From the NCBI GenBank assembly GCA_963931925.1, contig OZ007576.1:12195582-12259581 (forward strand): a DNA stretch of 64,000 nucleotides, in the 5' to 3' direction. This DNA is from Onchidella celtica (lineage: Eukaryota > Mollusca > Gastropoda > Systellommatophora > Onchidiidae). Positions 1-12,965 of the stretch are shown here, piece after piece (position 1 is the stretch's first letter; every line of letters starts with the position of its first letter). The notes beneath the pieces are model-generated. The model did not search any database and was not told the origin of the DNA. It worked only from the letters and a program-made list of their open reading frames with translations. A program made the translations under genes and the position numbers.

Positions 1-350
1 AGTTTAGGAGGTTCTCTGCCCTTGGCATTTACACCTCACTTTTTCTTGTTTTTATTTATTCTCGTTGTGGTAGGGTCAGTATTTTAGAATTTTGCCCGTT
101 CAGCGGCCTTGTACGGCTCGCTCTTCACGATTTCCCAGAGGCGAAGGTATCTTTGACGTGCGCAACATGCACATGGGCCCTCCGAATTTTTGGTCCGTAT
201 CCGAGAAGACTAGGTGCTCGATCCTACCTACCATAGGATCATGGACGAAAAAATATGAGAAAAATCCCAAAATTCCAACATGCCTGCATCGACCGGGATT
301 CGAACCCGGTACCCTCGGCATGAGAGGCGAGCACCACGGTGTCCGTGAAG
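1..350 (-). mobile_element. tRNA-derived SINE, copy 1, cut by window edge
   Basis: Read on the minus strand, a tRNA-like head contains GCTCGCCTCTCATGCCGAGG and a B-box-like GGTTCGAATCC. It is followed by GCAGGCATGTTGG and a body with GTAGGATCGAGCACCTAGTC, CTCGGATAC and GGAGGGCCC. The tail is TGTAAATGCCAAGGGCAGAG. The 5' head lies at the right (about 290-350) and the 3' tail runs off the left edge. The tRNA head is a Pol III promoter relic and not a functional tRNA gene. The same layout recurs six more times in the window. Confidence 0.9.
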
Positions 351-640
351 CCTTTTTTTCTTTTTTTTTTGTTCTCTCGGTTTTAAGTTAATTTAATGTG
401 AAATGTGAACTGTATGGCGTTAAAGGGGACCTCGCGTACTGGCGCGACCGATACGTCTGTCTCACTAGTCTGGGCGCGTCAAACGTATTGGAGCCAGCTG
501 GCAGAAAGAGACACTTCGTGCATTGAGTCAAAACAGATGCAATGTAGACTTGAGTCAGTGCGCCATCAGGCTTACCGAATTTTCCAAGTTCACTATTACA
601 TTTGTATTAGAACAATGTACAACACTGAGGATAGAATCTG

Positions 641-928
641 CAGGCCTGTTTACACTGGTAGGTTTTAGGAATAGAAAAAAGGAGTGGGGGACTGTGTGGG
701 AAGAACTCTCCTGGCTTTCCGACTTTTGCTTTCTGATATCCACCTTCGAAACATGACCAAAACAAACGATGCGCATCGTTTCTCATTCAGGAAATGGACC
801 AATGTAAACAAACAGCGTTTCGAAGGGGGAAATCGGAAAACAAAAGACGGAAAGCCAGGAGAGTTCTTCCCACACAGTCCCCCATTGCTTTTTTCTATTC
901 CTAAAACCTGCTAGTTTAAACAGGCTTG
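641..928. mobile_element. Foldback MITE with about 110-bp arms
   Basis: The left arm (641-750) and the inverse of the right arm (820-928) share GGTTTTAGGAATAGAAAAAA, TGGGGGACTGTGTGGGAAGA, ACTCTCCTGGCTTTCCG and CTTCGAAAC. About 70 bp lies between them. No target duplication was found. Confidence 0.85.
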
Positions 929-1564
929 TAAGACACGACTGCGATCGGACAGCAAGTTGAATCTGTGCAACGTAGAGGTGATTTTTGTCATAACATAGTT
1001 TATGACATGTAGCAAGGAGAAGTAACTTCATTGTATGAAATAATATCATCTCATATCTGTGGCGAAACAGCATAGTGAGTAATGTACCAGGATGAGTATG
1101 CGTGAATGAGTAGTGAACTAATGTGCGTGTGATTGAATGAGAGAATGAGGAAACGGGTATACCTGTGTGAGCGTCTGAGTGTATAATTGAATGAGGAAGG
1201 GTGCTAAAGCGTGAGGAAGTGAGGGTCGGGAGCATGCAAGCGAATGAAATATTGAAGAATAGAGTAATTGAGCTTACCTGATTAGATGAGACCAGTGAGG
1301 ATGCATGGCGAAAATCCAGTGATGAGTCAAGCAACAGCTGGCTTGTGGTAACTGATAACCGGCCTGGGAAACCATCATGAAACACCCACGCACGTGGAAC
1401 ATTGTTGCGCTAGGGCCATGGTATTTCTGGAAATCTAGTGTGGACAGAACGGAGATGGACGCACATGCGAGACACGGGCATGTTATAGAGTCGATGTGAA
1501 CGTGGCACTAAGGTACAACTGCGACACTTCAGCGGGCTTCAGACGGTTTTTGTGAAAAAGAAAA
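929..1564. other. No gene seen; GAAT-like degenerate DNA
   Basis: A weak GAATGAG-like periodicity runs through 1080-1260. No coding pattern on either strand; the minus-strand frame across it is uninterrupted only by chance. Confidence 0.5.
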
Positions 1565-1762
1565 AAATATGTTGTGTTTAGGTCTTTAGTTTAGGAGGTT
1601 TCGCTGCTCTTGGAATTTACACCTCACTTTAAATATGTTGTGTTTAGGTCTTTAGTTTAGGAGGTTTCGCTGCTCTTGGAATTTACACCTCACTTTAAAT
1701 ATGTTGTGTTTAGGTCTTTAGTTTAGGAGGTTTCGCTGCTCTTGGAATTTACACCTCACTTT
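1565..1762 (-). repeat. Three perfect 66-bp tandem units of the SINE 3' tail
   Basis: Each unit runs from AAATATGTTGTGTTTAGG to ACACCTCACTTT on the plus strand. The three copies are identical by eye. Confidence 0.93.
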
Positions 1763-2097
1763 CCTTCTTTCTTAAATTTTTCTTCTTCTTGTTTCTGTGT
1801 GATCAGGGATCAGTTTTTGTTGTTGTTGTTATTTTAGAATTTTGCTCGGATAGTGGCATTGGTCGGCCTGCTCTTCTCGATTTCCAACTGCCAAGGTATC
1901 TTTAACGTGGGCAACGTGCACACAGGCCCTCAGAGATTTTTGTCCTTATCGAGTAGACTAGGTGCTCGATCCTACCTGCCATATTATGATCAGGGACAGG
2001 AAAATGTGAGAAAAGTCCCAAAATTTCATCAAGCCTGCACCGACGGGGAATCGAACCCGGTACCTTCGGCATGAGAGGAGAGGACATTGCCTCTAGG
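1565..2097 (-). mobile_element. tRNA-derived SINE, copy 2, with triplicated 3' tail
   Basis: Same family as 1-350. The tRNA-like head lies near 2035-2097 (GGTTCGATTCCCCGTCGGTG on the minus strand) and the body with GTAGGATCGAGCACCTAGTC near 1955-1980. The 3' tail is present as three tandem 66-bp units (1565-1630, 1631-1696, 1697-1762). Confidence 0.9.
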
Positions 2098-2472
2098 CCG
2101 AAGTATTATGTTATTTAATGAGGGGTAGTTTAATAATCATGCTCGTAGTGTTATTGTGGAGACTGTTATCCTCTCAGCTGCAGAGTGTCGAGGTGAAAGA
2201 CTATAAAAAGACAGAACTGTGCTGCCTCATTCAGCACGAAACGCTACGAACGCAGGAGTAACAGGTGCTTGTTTCGATTCCATCGTTACTGCAAACAATG
2301 CAGCCAACAATATATTTATTATCACTATTCCGTCTTGTGTTTCTGGATACGTTCACGAGTGAACTTAAATCTGCGATATTTTTTTTTGTTTCTTTACTTT
2401 CCTGCAATTCGGGTGGAGCTGAACACATAAAGTAATGCGCATGCTCCATTTCGATTTCGCTTTAAGCTTTAA

Positions 2473-2706
2473 CCCTCCCTCTTAGCTCCCTCCCCATTGC
2501 TGCTTTTGGACGAATTCTGATTTCGCGAGAATTTGTTTCTAGGGGCATAATTTAGGGATTTTCATGACCATTTAGTTTGGTTTGTTGTGTTTATTGTAGA
2601 AAACATCAAAAATAACTTACAGTTCTCTCTCTGAGTTCTTGTGGGAACTGCAACAGAATGATAAATGTCTCTGTATCACTGGTAATACATTATGATGCCT
2701 AGAGGG
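2473..2706. mobile_element. TTAA-type (piggyBac-like) MITE
   Basis: TTAA at 2469-2472 precedes CCCTCCCTCTTAGC. The right end is GCCTAGAGGG followed by TTAC, a one-base decay of TTAA. It aligns with 55350-55497 through GGGATTTTCATGACCATTT and TCTGTGTATCACTGGT-like segments. Confidence 0.65.
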
Positions 2707-2710
2707 TTAC

Positions 2711-4247
2711 GTGATGAAACTGGCAGGGCAATGTGCAAGTGCCTAAAGGCCAGAAAGTAAGACTGTCACGAGTGGAGTGAGCGATAGTTAATAATTACGG
2801 GGGGAAAGGAGGAGAGTAAAATTAACGCACGTAGACAAGTAAGGGAAAGCGTGCATGTTATGAGTGGTGGGGGTCTGAAGGAGGCGAGGGCGCTGTATTA
2901 CTATCACTGCAAGTTAGAACGTCCTAAAGAGCGGACGCAAGAGAAAGCCCAGTGGGCGAACATAAGGGGAGCAGTCGGAAGACTAGTGAGAGAGTTTTTT
3001 CCAGTGATGACTGGTAGGTGAAACAATGATTGATAATTATGATTGATGTATTATATTCGTCTATTACCATGATGTAAATAAGTATATGCGAGGAATGTGG
3101 AAGTCCTTGATATCGGATATAGCAATGTGCGCCATGAGCGATAGATGAAAGTTGAGTTCATGGATTTGTAGCACGAGTGGGTACTGTGTACTACGGTGGA
3201 GGTGTGTTACCGTAAGATGTTTGGTGAGTGAAAGGTGAACTATTGTGTGTACGCTTCATGAGTTGTAAGGAGGGGTGAAGTGAATAGAAGTGGTATGGTA
3301 TTATACCAATGTAATGTTATTCTTGTAGGTGTCGGGGACGGGCCGAAGAGCCACCTCGGTGAGCACAAGGGATAGGCCAGCATAGGGCCGGGGCCACACA
3401 TAGGCCAAGAGTGAGGCTGTCGGTGCAGGACAGTAGAGGCACATAAAGTCGTGGCAGTCTGGCCACGGACAGGGACGTAGATATGAGCGTGAATGTGCTA
3501 ATTGAAATGATAATGTACTATTGCCATGTTGATGGGCTATTGAAATGATAATGTACTGTTGCCATGTTGATGGGCTATTGAAATGATAATGTGCTATTGC
3601 CCTGCTGAGGTGCTAGTGGAATGCTAAGGTGTTAGGGCAATAGGAAGGTGATATTGAGAGACTGCGGTGCCAGTGAATTATTAATGTGCTATTAAGACCC
3701 TGAGGGGAGAGGCTGAGGCCGAAGTGTCTTTAGGAAGTAACTACCGGGTTGTGGATCCGAGGAAGAGTGCATGTGGGAATAAGGCCGTTGTACGGCAGTT
3801 AAATTCAATAATATAATGTATGTAATTGCGCTACTATCTGTATAATTATGTTTAATAAATGTGTGAGTCTGATGTGTTGTTCTGTTAAGTGTTATACTTG
3901 TCGTTCGTGATTGTTGTCCCGTCATAACTTATTACATCTCCCAGTCTGGGATTTGTGACAAAGACGCCATGCTTGCAAAGTTTTTACTATCTCTTTAGGG
4001 TAAGCAACGTTTGCCATGATAGATCTTGGTGCTCTAACTTGGACTGATCACGCTGTGCTCATCTCTTTGTGGAGAGGAGCTTCAAAACATACAGCAAAGT
4101 TTAAAATGTAATAATCATATTGGTGTTGTTATCTATTGACGTCGTGATCATTCTTGAATCAAAACATGACTGGCTCAGGTAACATGTTTGTGTTTAAAGA
4201 ATCTGCATTACCGGGCATTCAAATACGTAGATCAATAAAGACAAGCT
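2711..4247. other. No gene seen apart from one short tandem repeat
   Basis: Apart from the 3499-3612 repeat, the stretch has no frames, inverted repeats or family matches that I can find. Confidence 0.5.
3499..3612 (+). repeat. Short tandem repeat, about 42 bp, 2.7 units
   Basis: GCTATTGAAATGATAATGTA followed by CTGTTGCCATGTTGATGG, repeated from 3499 onwards and decaying toward 3612. Confidence 0.85.
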
Positions 4248-4608
4248 GGGGACACGTTGATCTACAGGCAAAGCGCACGCCTGTCATGCCGAAGATACCG
4301 GGTTCGATCCTCGGTGGGTACATGCATGTTGGAATTTTTTTGGAGGAAAAATTCTTGTCCCTAATCCTATGGCAGGTAGGATCGAACATCTAGTCTTCGC
4401 GGATAAGGAAGGGCGAAAAACTCGGAGGGCCCGTGTGCACGTTAAAGGTACCTTGGCAGTTGAAAGTCGAGAAGAGCAGGCCGAACAAGGCAAAATTTAA
4501 AAAAAAGCCAATCCTTACCACAAAAACACACAGAAACAAGAAGAAGAAAAATCAAAACAAGAAACAGGAGGTGTAAATGCCAAGGGCAGAGAACTCCCTG
4601 AAATAAAG
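4248..4608 (+). mobile_element. tRNA-derived SINE, copy 3, full length
   Basis: Plus orientation. The head has GGGGACACGTTGATCTA (A box), CATGCCGAAGATACC and GGTTCGATCCTC (B box). The body has GTAGGATCGAACATCTAGTC, GGAGGGCCCGTGTGCACGTT and ACCTTGGCAGTTGAAAG. The tail is GGTGTAAATGCCAAGGGCAG. Its head and tail match copies 1 and 5. Confidence 0.9.
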
Positions 4609-5182
4609 AGCTACACACAGATAGAGAGAAGAACCAGAGGAAAGAATACATGCAGCACAAACATTGATAGTGTAAATTATTTCACATCGGAAATCAAATT
4701 ATTAATTTAAACAGCCATAATGTCCCTTACGTCATTGTTTTGAGAAGTTGGAGACTTTCAGCGTATATTAAGCCAGTCCTTTTTGTCATTGGCCATGGGC
4801 TATTCAGAGGGATAGGAACAATATAGTTTTAAAAATAAAAAGACACCCCCGCCCCCCCGCAAAAAAAAATAATTAATGAATGAATTGGAGTGCCCAAAGC
4901 ACGCAAAAGTACAGAAATAATGAAATTGAAAATAATAAAGAAAACAACTCAAATTCAAATAGAGGTATTTCTTACACAGCTTAATGTCTCTATCACGACA
5001 CTACATTACAGTCCCAAGTATTGACTGAAGCTCCACTTAAATTTGAATCGACAATGCCGGCACTCTGAACTGAAAACGCCTTTTTTTACAACTCCGCCCA
5101 CGTCACACTGTCAATGTAAAGTGAACTGAAAAGGGAAGAAAGGACAGCTGATGCCGCCTTGTAAAGCAACATTCCCCTAACG

Positions 5183-5649
5183 CAGTGGTTCTCAACCTTT
5201 TTCAGAAAAACGGCCCCTTAGACTCCAAATTTTGTGTCATCTTCTCCTTCCCCTCTCTCTCTCTCTCTCTCTCTCTCTCCCCCCCCCCCCTTCTAAACAA
5301 AAAACCTAACCAGGATCACTCTCACAGATTATGATGTCAAGTTCTGTTGTTTTTTTTTAAAAGTCTTTTTGGGTGTGTTGAATATTCAGTATACATGTAT
5401 AATATAACAAAGCATTCTTTTAAATTAAAAAAAAAAGCTAGGACGTTTCCCTTCACAAAACCCACCTACGAGGGCTGTTGAATAATAATTATGTCAGTGG
5501 CTGCTCTGTATTTTGCCCCCCCCCCCCAATCGATTGCCCCTTCATCGTTTTCGCCCCCCTGTAACCCTTTTCTTTGCTCCCCCCGCCTCCGGAAATTAAA
5601 ATCGCCGACGGGGGGGGGGGGGCAATATAGCCCACGTTGAGAACCACTG
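5183..5649. mobile_element. hAT-type non-autonomous element
   Basis: Starts CAGTGGTTCTCAACC and ends GTTGAGAACCACTG, the reverse complement. It is flanked by CCCTAACG (5175-5182) and CCCTAAGG (5650-5657), an 8-bp duplication with one mismatch. The 5'-CAG end and 8-bp duplication are hAT hallmarks. The interior has CT and poly-C/poly-G tracts and no coding capacity. Confidence 0.88.
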
Positions 5650-5825
5650 CCCTAAGGTTTCCGAGATTGCCAAACAAGGCCCAGATCCAGTGCTGTTCCG
5701 CCGTGTGATTAGCAGTAAGCTAAACGATGAATAGCAATGAATAGAATGGGGGCATTGATCTCGAGGTTCACAGGCGGACAAGTACTTTCTGTAGTGTTTG
5801 TTGTCTTGTCACACGTTTTGTAGCG

Positions 5826-5990
5826 AGGATTTTATTTTTGGAGGGGGGGGGGGAGAAGGAAGGAGAGAGAGAGAGAGAGTGGAGGGGAGACGGAGACAAA
5901 GGTAGAGAGAGGAATGTGGGAGAAAGAGAGAGTGAGAGAGAAAAAGACAGAGAGGGAGAGAAAGAGAGAGACACACACAAAGAACAGCCA
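5826..5990 (+). repeat. GA-rich tract
   Basis: Poly-G followed by imperfect (GA)n and AC units. Confidence 0.9.
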
Positions 5991-5992
5991 CA

Positions 5993-6099
5993 GCCCAGAG
6001 ACTGCAGCAACCGTGGCAGTGCTCGATAGGACGAGAAATCCCTTAGCCGATGACCTGTGTTTGGGGGTGTGTTGCTGCCCCGTTCCTGAATTTGCTGGT
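5993..6099 (+). repeat. Partial copy of the 41.8-kb foldback MITE
   Basis: Shares TCGATAGGACGAGAAATCCC, TTAGCCGATGACCTGTGTTT and GGGTGTGTTGCTGCCCCG with 41934-42031. The other arm is missing. Confidence 0.85.
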
Positions 6100-6364
6100 C
6101 TGCACTGCAATCGGCAAACACGCGACCGGGCCCAATGTGATACCTCCCAAAGTATATCATAAAATATCCTACGCTTAATGGTTCATTTTATGAATTTAAA
6201 AAAAAATGTTACCCACATTAGCAAATTGATTCAAATTTGAGAAATCAGAGAAATCAGAAAGAGCTAATGTACTAAAATGTACTAAAAACTAGCTGACTTA
6301 ATGGGTTCATCCGGAGCAAAAGATGTTAAGGGGTTTTAAACATTTCATTTGGATAAAAAGAAGG

Positions 6365-6397
6365 GTACAAAGAGAGAAAGAGAGAGAGAGAAAGCGA

Positions 6398-6483
<86 letters not shown>

Positions 6484-6496
6484 GAGAGAGAGAAAG
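6365..6496 (+). repeat. GA microsatellite
   Basis: (GA)n with scattered AAA, CA and CG interruptions. A second purine tract lies at 5830-5970. Confidence 0.95.
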
Positions 6497-7184
6497 CGGA
6501 GACTAAGATGCTCAATAGCTGCTGTAGAAACATAAAGAACTCATTTGGCGTCCAAACGATGGATAGAAATGAAAAAGAAGGGAGAGTTGAAAAATGGAGC
6601 AGAGCAACAGGATATTATGGCGTCAGGTTCTAGAAGCTCCGCGAGTAATTTATCATGTAAAGAACTAATGACGCGAATGCAAGGAAGCATAATATTTCTT
6701 GTAAAGCATTCAACGATAATTTCAGCAAGGGGAGAGAGAGGGAGGGGGGGGGGGAGGTGGAAAGAAGAGAAAGGAAAATTCAGAGAGAGGAGATTTACCT
6801 ATGGATCAACAACAACAGCAACAGCAACAGCAACACCACTACCACCAACGACAACAGAGAAGAGCGAGGGACAAAACGATACCTTTGATGAAAGTGGGTC
6901 TGGGCATTGCTTTTATGAGAAGGTTTTTGGTTTAAGTTTTCTCTATAACTGGAAAGACAAACGAGCTTACGCTGAATACTTTTAAAGGACAAAGATGGAA
7001 AATCGTTGGGGGGGGGGGGTGATGAATTTTTAGGACAAGGTTTAGGGCTAGGCTGTAGGTAATATGCATAAGAAACTGGCACAGGCTATATGTTTTAATA
7101 AAGCCACTAATTCTGCCTGCCCTTTAAAACAAAATTTACCACAAAAAGATAAATTATAGCCTTTATGCGAAACACGAACGGCAT

Positions 7185-7818
<634 letters not shown>

Positions 7819-8394
7819 ATGGGTGATTATCTTTAGCTCAGAATACCAGTGCGTTACACCCATCGCCTCTGTAATTTTTTTTTATCTGTAAATCAAAATC
7901 CAGAAGTTTTTGTAACTCGATCCTCCTTCATTCCTAAGGCAGCTACAGAACCCGCTGTAAAGAATAAAAGCAAAGCATGATTATTTCAGCTCGTTACATT
8001 TACGCTTTCCATAGGCCGTGACTTGACTTTGATCTGGTATTATGTAATCACCACGCCGTCTACATTTCCAGCCAGTCCCGACATTTTTTACCTGCAAATC
8101 TGCAGGTACAAGGCACACATAAGGAAAGAGCCTGAAAGAACTCGGAGCCGTGTTTTCCTGGTCATTATACCCAGAACCTTCGGATGTAATGTGACATGTT
8201 CGCTATTATCCACTCCTGATTAGCAGAGATGAAAGCACGTAACTATAATGTATCCCGTTCCAGTGCTATTCCACTGAAGATCTTCCATAGATCGGTAGGT
8301 ATTTTGCACGGAAATGTCGCTTTCATGCAGCCTATTGAGATCTTGCTGGCAGCGATTTTAAAAGATAACCACTCTGGAGAATAGTTTGAATATG

Positions 8395-8690
8395 TACTCT
8401 CCTCCCCTCCCCCACCGCCCCTTTCTCCCCCCCCTCCTTTCTCCTTTCACCTCTCTTTCTTCTTTCTCTGTCTCTCTCTTACTCGTTCTCTTCTCTCTCT
8501 CTCTCGCCCATACATACTCTATTTTCTCCCACCCCCTCTCTCTCTCTGTTCTCTACCACTCTCTCGCTCTCATACTCTCTTTCCCTTTCGCGTTCTCTCC
8601 TCTCTCTCCTCTTTCACTTTCTCTCCTCTCTCTCACATACTTTCTCTTCTCTCCCCCCCCCCCCCCCCCACCCACCCACCCAGCCTGTCG
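8395..8690 (+). repeat. CT-rich tract with C and CCCA runs
   Basis: Imperfect (CT)n, ending in a poly-C run and CCCA units near 8655-8682. Confidence 0.93.
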
Positions 8691-8699
8691 ATAAGTTGT

Positions 8700-11600
8700 C
8701 GAATGAGACATTCCTATTCTCTGAAACGATGCTGAGAATTGCATAAAACAATTGTTGGATATAATAAAACAGTCTGCCCTGTCAGAGTCTTGTCAAATAT
8801 TCATGACATAGCCATGGAATGTGTGGAAATAGCAGACCATGTGACTCTGGTGGTATAAAAATCGGAGTATGTTTCATTGGCCTACATGGAACTCACCATA
8901 AAATGCCCCATGGCGAACTGTCATTCATAGAGATGTATTACAACACAGCGAGGGTGAAAACATCAAAAGCAGGTCAAACGGCATGGAAGGACAGACGAGC
9001 CACTTTGGAAGGCTTGAACTGCAACCAATCCTGCTGGAATAACGGATTCCCATTGTCGCTGCCAGCCGAGTAGCTGAACATAAACGAGGGGCATAGTTCT
9101 GTGTGGTAACAACGTCAGAAAATGCGAACACCGAGATATTGAGCAAAAATTGTCCAGAGTATATTCTTCGATCCTGAAGACTTCAGCTCTTTCAAGTTTG
9201 CCTCACTCAAGTTAAACGGTCCTGGGCTAATGTTCTATGCACAGAAATTATTTTATTCTTCAATCCTTTTGCACAATGCTTTTTTTCCTCTTAAAATTCA
9301 GATGGACTTACGAATCTTTTAGTAATAGAGCGCATCCCTTCAAATATTGTGTCTTTGTATACACTGCAATTTGGAGCCCTTTCAAAGACCATTAGGTCGA
9401 AGAAAGAGGAGTACAGACAGACATGAACAGAAACTGTTGAGAAGAAATTGTACCAGAATGTGAGAGCAAGTAGACGGTTTGAAAAGGTCGTTGGAAGATC
9501 CTAAGCTATCGGGATAGCGAGATCTTTCTGAAAACTTTATAAAAAGACAAACTCAACTCATTCGAACAACACAGATCATAGAAACTCATCAGTGACCATG
9601 TTTCATATTTGATAGTTTGTCTGAGTTTGATAATGAAGACGAAATCGATTGTTTTCTGTTCTGTATTGTGGATTTGTGTCAAATAACGATAAAATAGCCC
9701 TTATCAGACCGAGTTGAGCATCACTATAGATGGCGTGTATATTGCTTACTTCTGTCCCATTCACACGTTTTTCCCAGAGATAGCCAAGGCTCGAGGTTTT
9801 CCTATCCACATTACAAGAGACTAGGATCCAGCTCATGTTTCCAGCCTTTCAAATATTCAATAGTTCCATGCAAACAGCACCCATTCATCCCAAGATACCT
9901 GCGTGCAACTTGGCACATATTGCGAGGAGATCAGACATTTTGAAGATTACAACGGCTGAAACAGAATCCGTCAAATTACCACAACATTCATCCCGCACTG
10001 GGACATGAAAAGGGTGGGAGGAAATTGCTCGTCATTACTTTCTGCTTTCTCTTTTTGCATTTCCCTTTGGAAAATTGTCGCAAAGAAATGTGTCATCTCT
10101 TTCATTTTCACGTCAGTTCAACAACCCTCCACCCTTCTTTATTCTTTCTCCTAGCTCAAGGTTTATAATTCTGGATGTATGTGTCTAAAAGGTTTTGTAG
10201 AATCAATTACCATAGGGAAACATACATATATTAATAAGTTTCGAATACAATAGGTCTGTCTCTGCAAATAAACAGCATCGGTTAAAGTAGTTATCTCACA
10301 TTTTGTTCCTATGATTTCTTTGGTAATAATGGTCGACCTTGTAAGATTGGATAAGGCAAGCAGACAAGGCAACTGTTGCTCTTGAATATAATTAGTACTA
10401 TAAGAAGTAAATAGAAATACTTGGCACCCTTTGTGTTCTTTATGCCTTAATTTGTTATGTGTGACACATAACTGTGAAATCATCATTAATAATTTGCCAG
10501 TATAGTTAACACAGGTACTGTGTAAAGTTGTCATTTCTTGTGCTGTGATTATTGACACCTTGTTGTTGGGGATGTGTTGGAGACGGATGGAACTCTAAAA
10601 GTGGCATGCAGACATGTTATTATAGATGACATCAATAATCAGACTCGGAACAGGAGCTACTTGGAACCCTACAGTTAGGTTTACAGAGGGAATGAAATTT
10701 TCTATGTATGCAACAGTAATGGTGACTTCTTCAGCATCTTAGCTCAAGATCCACGAATAGTTTTGGTCGCCACCACAGCTACAGCTGCTATTAATATTAC
10801 CTGTGTTATGAAAACAACAACAACAACAACAGAAGTTATACATACCCCAGGTGACATCTGAACATCGTTACTCTTAATACTAATTTGAATTTAGGCCACT
10901 TTTCATGAGGTGTATCTTTTTTTTACGTACATATTTTCTCCCATGCATGCTTCTTGCAGAAGACGTGCTTACTTTTCATTCCTGTGTTGCGTTTTTCTAC
11001 ATGCCCCACGGAAATGTCCACAATGAAATCGTAGGAAGCATATTTTAAATGACGATAGACTCCAATATTACAAAGCATAGAAGGCGTTGAGCTGTACAAG
11101 CTGCCAAAGGACAGATGGCCAGCTAACAACCAACCGAGCTGCCAAACTTACATTTTTCATTCTTCAGTGCCAAACGCAGTGCCTACACATTTGATCTGTT
11201 CAAACTAAGTGGATTTTTCGGAACTATGGACTTGGAAATGTGTTTTCTGTTTATGACCTAGATCCACAAACCTCTTCTCTCACTCAGTTCCTCTGCTACC
11301 TTCCCCTCGCATGTACGAATCCCTGGCACAGAAATAAAAGCTTTTACTCCTGTTCGTCGTTCAATATCCACAACCAAAGTAGCACAAATAATATAAGGTA
11401 TTTTCCATAGCATTGTACCAATACAATGGCGGGCGCAAGTAAAAAAAAGGCTGGCATGTGACGTCATGCTGATTCAACCTATTCGTATTTAAAAATACAG
11501 ACCGTGGAAAGGGGGCCGCTAATTCCAGTCCTGACTTTCTCTTGTCTGGAAGAAACATCTTTCTCGAAAGAATATGATATGTATCGAGCTGCTCATTCTG

Positions 11601-11950
11601 GACAACACTGATAATCACTTTATATCGAACTCGCCCGATTCCCGACTCAGAATTAGCGAGCACATGCAGGGGTAATTATTATGGATTTAAAAAACGCACC
11701 CCAAAAATCGCAGTAGATGATAAAAATATAAATTCTTTCATCAAAGGAAGAAAATTACACTGTATTGCGAAAGATTACATCCCATAAAAATACCTTTAAA
11801 AATGCCAGCAATTGGAGATGCTGTGAAATTACAGAAAAATGTAAGGATTTTGTCTTGCCTTGCTTAATACGCAGGCAATCAGGAGAAGGACGGACACGTG
11901 ATACAACACGCTGATCAACAGGTGCATTGGGCATAATGTGAATTATCCAG
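8700..11950. other. Longest apparently low-repeat stretch
   Basis: No microsatellite, SINE or paired inverted repeat was found by eye. Short frames occur on both strands (for example 10163-10558 and 9603-9836, minus), but none shows recognisable domains or convincing splice context. It could be intronic or intergenic unique DNA. Confidence 0.5.
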
Positions 11951-11954
11951 CCAG

Positions 11955-12126
11955 CCAGTCACCCATGGATGAAAATAAAAGAAATTTGAATTTCAGAAGA
12001 ATGAAAGTAAAAGAAATTAAATTTTCTAAAGAATGAATATAAAAGAAAAGAATTTTGAATTTCAGAAGAATCAAAGTAAAAGAAAGTTCAATTATTTCAG
12101 AAGAATGAAAATAAAAAGAAACATGC
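11955..12126 (+). repeat. A-rich degenerate minisatellite, 32-37 bp, about 4.5 units
   Basis: Units of the form GAATGAAAATAAAAGAAATT, TGAATTTCAGAA repeated with small changes. Confidence 0.8.
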
Positions 12127-12278
12127 AATTTCTTTCGGAATTTGTTGTATGGGTTTCTTGTTGTTCATTTCTGACGCTAGTTTTTTAGAAGTAGTTTTGC
12201 TTGCCATATTTTAACTTTAAAACCTTCAAGCAGTGAAAGAAAGAATGATTCAAAGAAGCAGAGAAACATAATATAGGC

Positions 12279-12965
12279 CAGTGTTTCTCATCGCATGGCG
12301 TGGCAATATTTTGGTACGGGTGAGACTTCAGAATGAGGAGGCGGGATTTTTCATAAGAAATTTTAATTTCATAATGTACTTTAACCAAAGATACTACAAT
12401 TGACAAGATAAGACAGCTAGTGCTTTTAGCGTGCACAGATTTCGCACCGCCACCTAGCGGCACGCCCGCGGAAGTCATGAAAAGCGCCGTATTTTACAAA
12501 GCCAAATAGGGAAAATACTGAATTTTTTTCACTGTTCAGCTTATCGCCATAGGCCTTGATTGACGTCACTTATTGTGGAACGATAACGTCAATCGCTGTG
12601 GGAAGACTTCGTCTATTTTCTCTCTCTCTTTTTTTTTTTTTGTCGTAGTAGCACTGACACAATGTTGCATCATAAATTTACCATTATATCTAGCATTCTT
12701 TTCATGCTGTGCACCATGAGCCCCGCCCCCGATCAACGCGCAAATTGTGTGCACATTTTTTTTTTTTTTTAGTGGTGCGAAGAGGACAGTGTCTCATCTT
12801 ATCGTTTCTAGTATCTTTGCTTTAACTACTAAATAAATTGGTGTTTGTTTATGTTTTGTTTTGTTGTTTGTAATATACATGTACTGTATACTATCTTTGT
12901 CTGATCATGGTGGTTGTTTGAAAATTGATGCGGAGCATGGGACAACAAGGGTTGAGAAAACATTG
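12279..12965. mobile_element. hAT-type non-autonomous element, interrupted by a nested element
   Basis: Starts CAGTGTTTCTCATCG and ends GGGTTGAGAAAACATTG. Flanks ATATAGGC and ACATAGAC match at 6 of 8. The ends and GATCATGGTGG segment match 22313-22732. A CAAAGATAC-ended element (12386-12819) sits inside it. Confidence 0.78.
12386..12819. mobile_element. CAAAGATAC-ended MITE nested in a hAT element
   Basis: Ends CAAAGATACTACA and, on the opposite strand, CAAAGATACTAGAAACGATA. It is flanked by an exact CTTTAAC (7 bp) on both sides. The interior holds CGCACCGCCACCTAGCGGC and TTCTTTTCATGCTGTG, shared with 54245-54629 in inverse orientation. Confidence 0.8.

Noticed and set aside
290-350. tRNA gene (A box, B box and acceptor-like pairing)
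   Set aside because: The same head recurs attached to a common body in seven places and lacks a clean cloverleaf, so it is a SINE head and not a tRNA gene.
783-1385. 200-residue frame on the minus strand
   Set aside because: It crosses the right arm of the foldback MITE and then degenerate GAAT-like DNA. It has no domain and no splice context.
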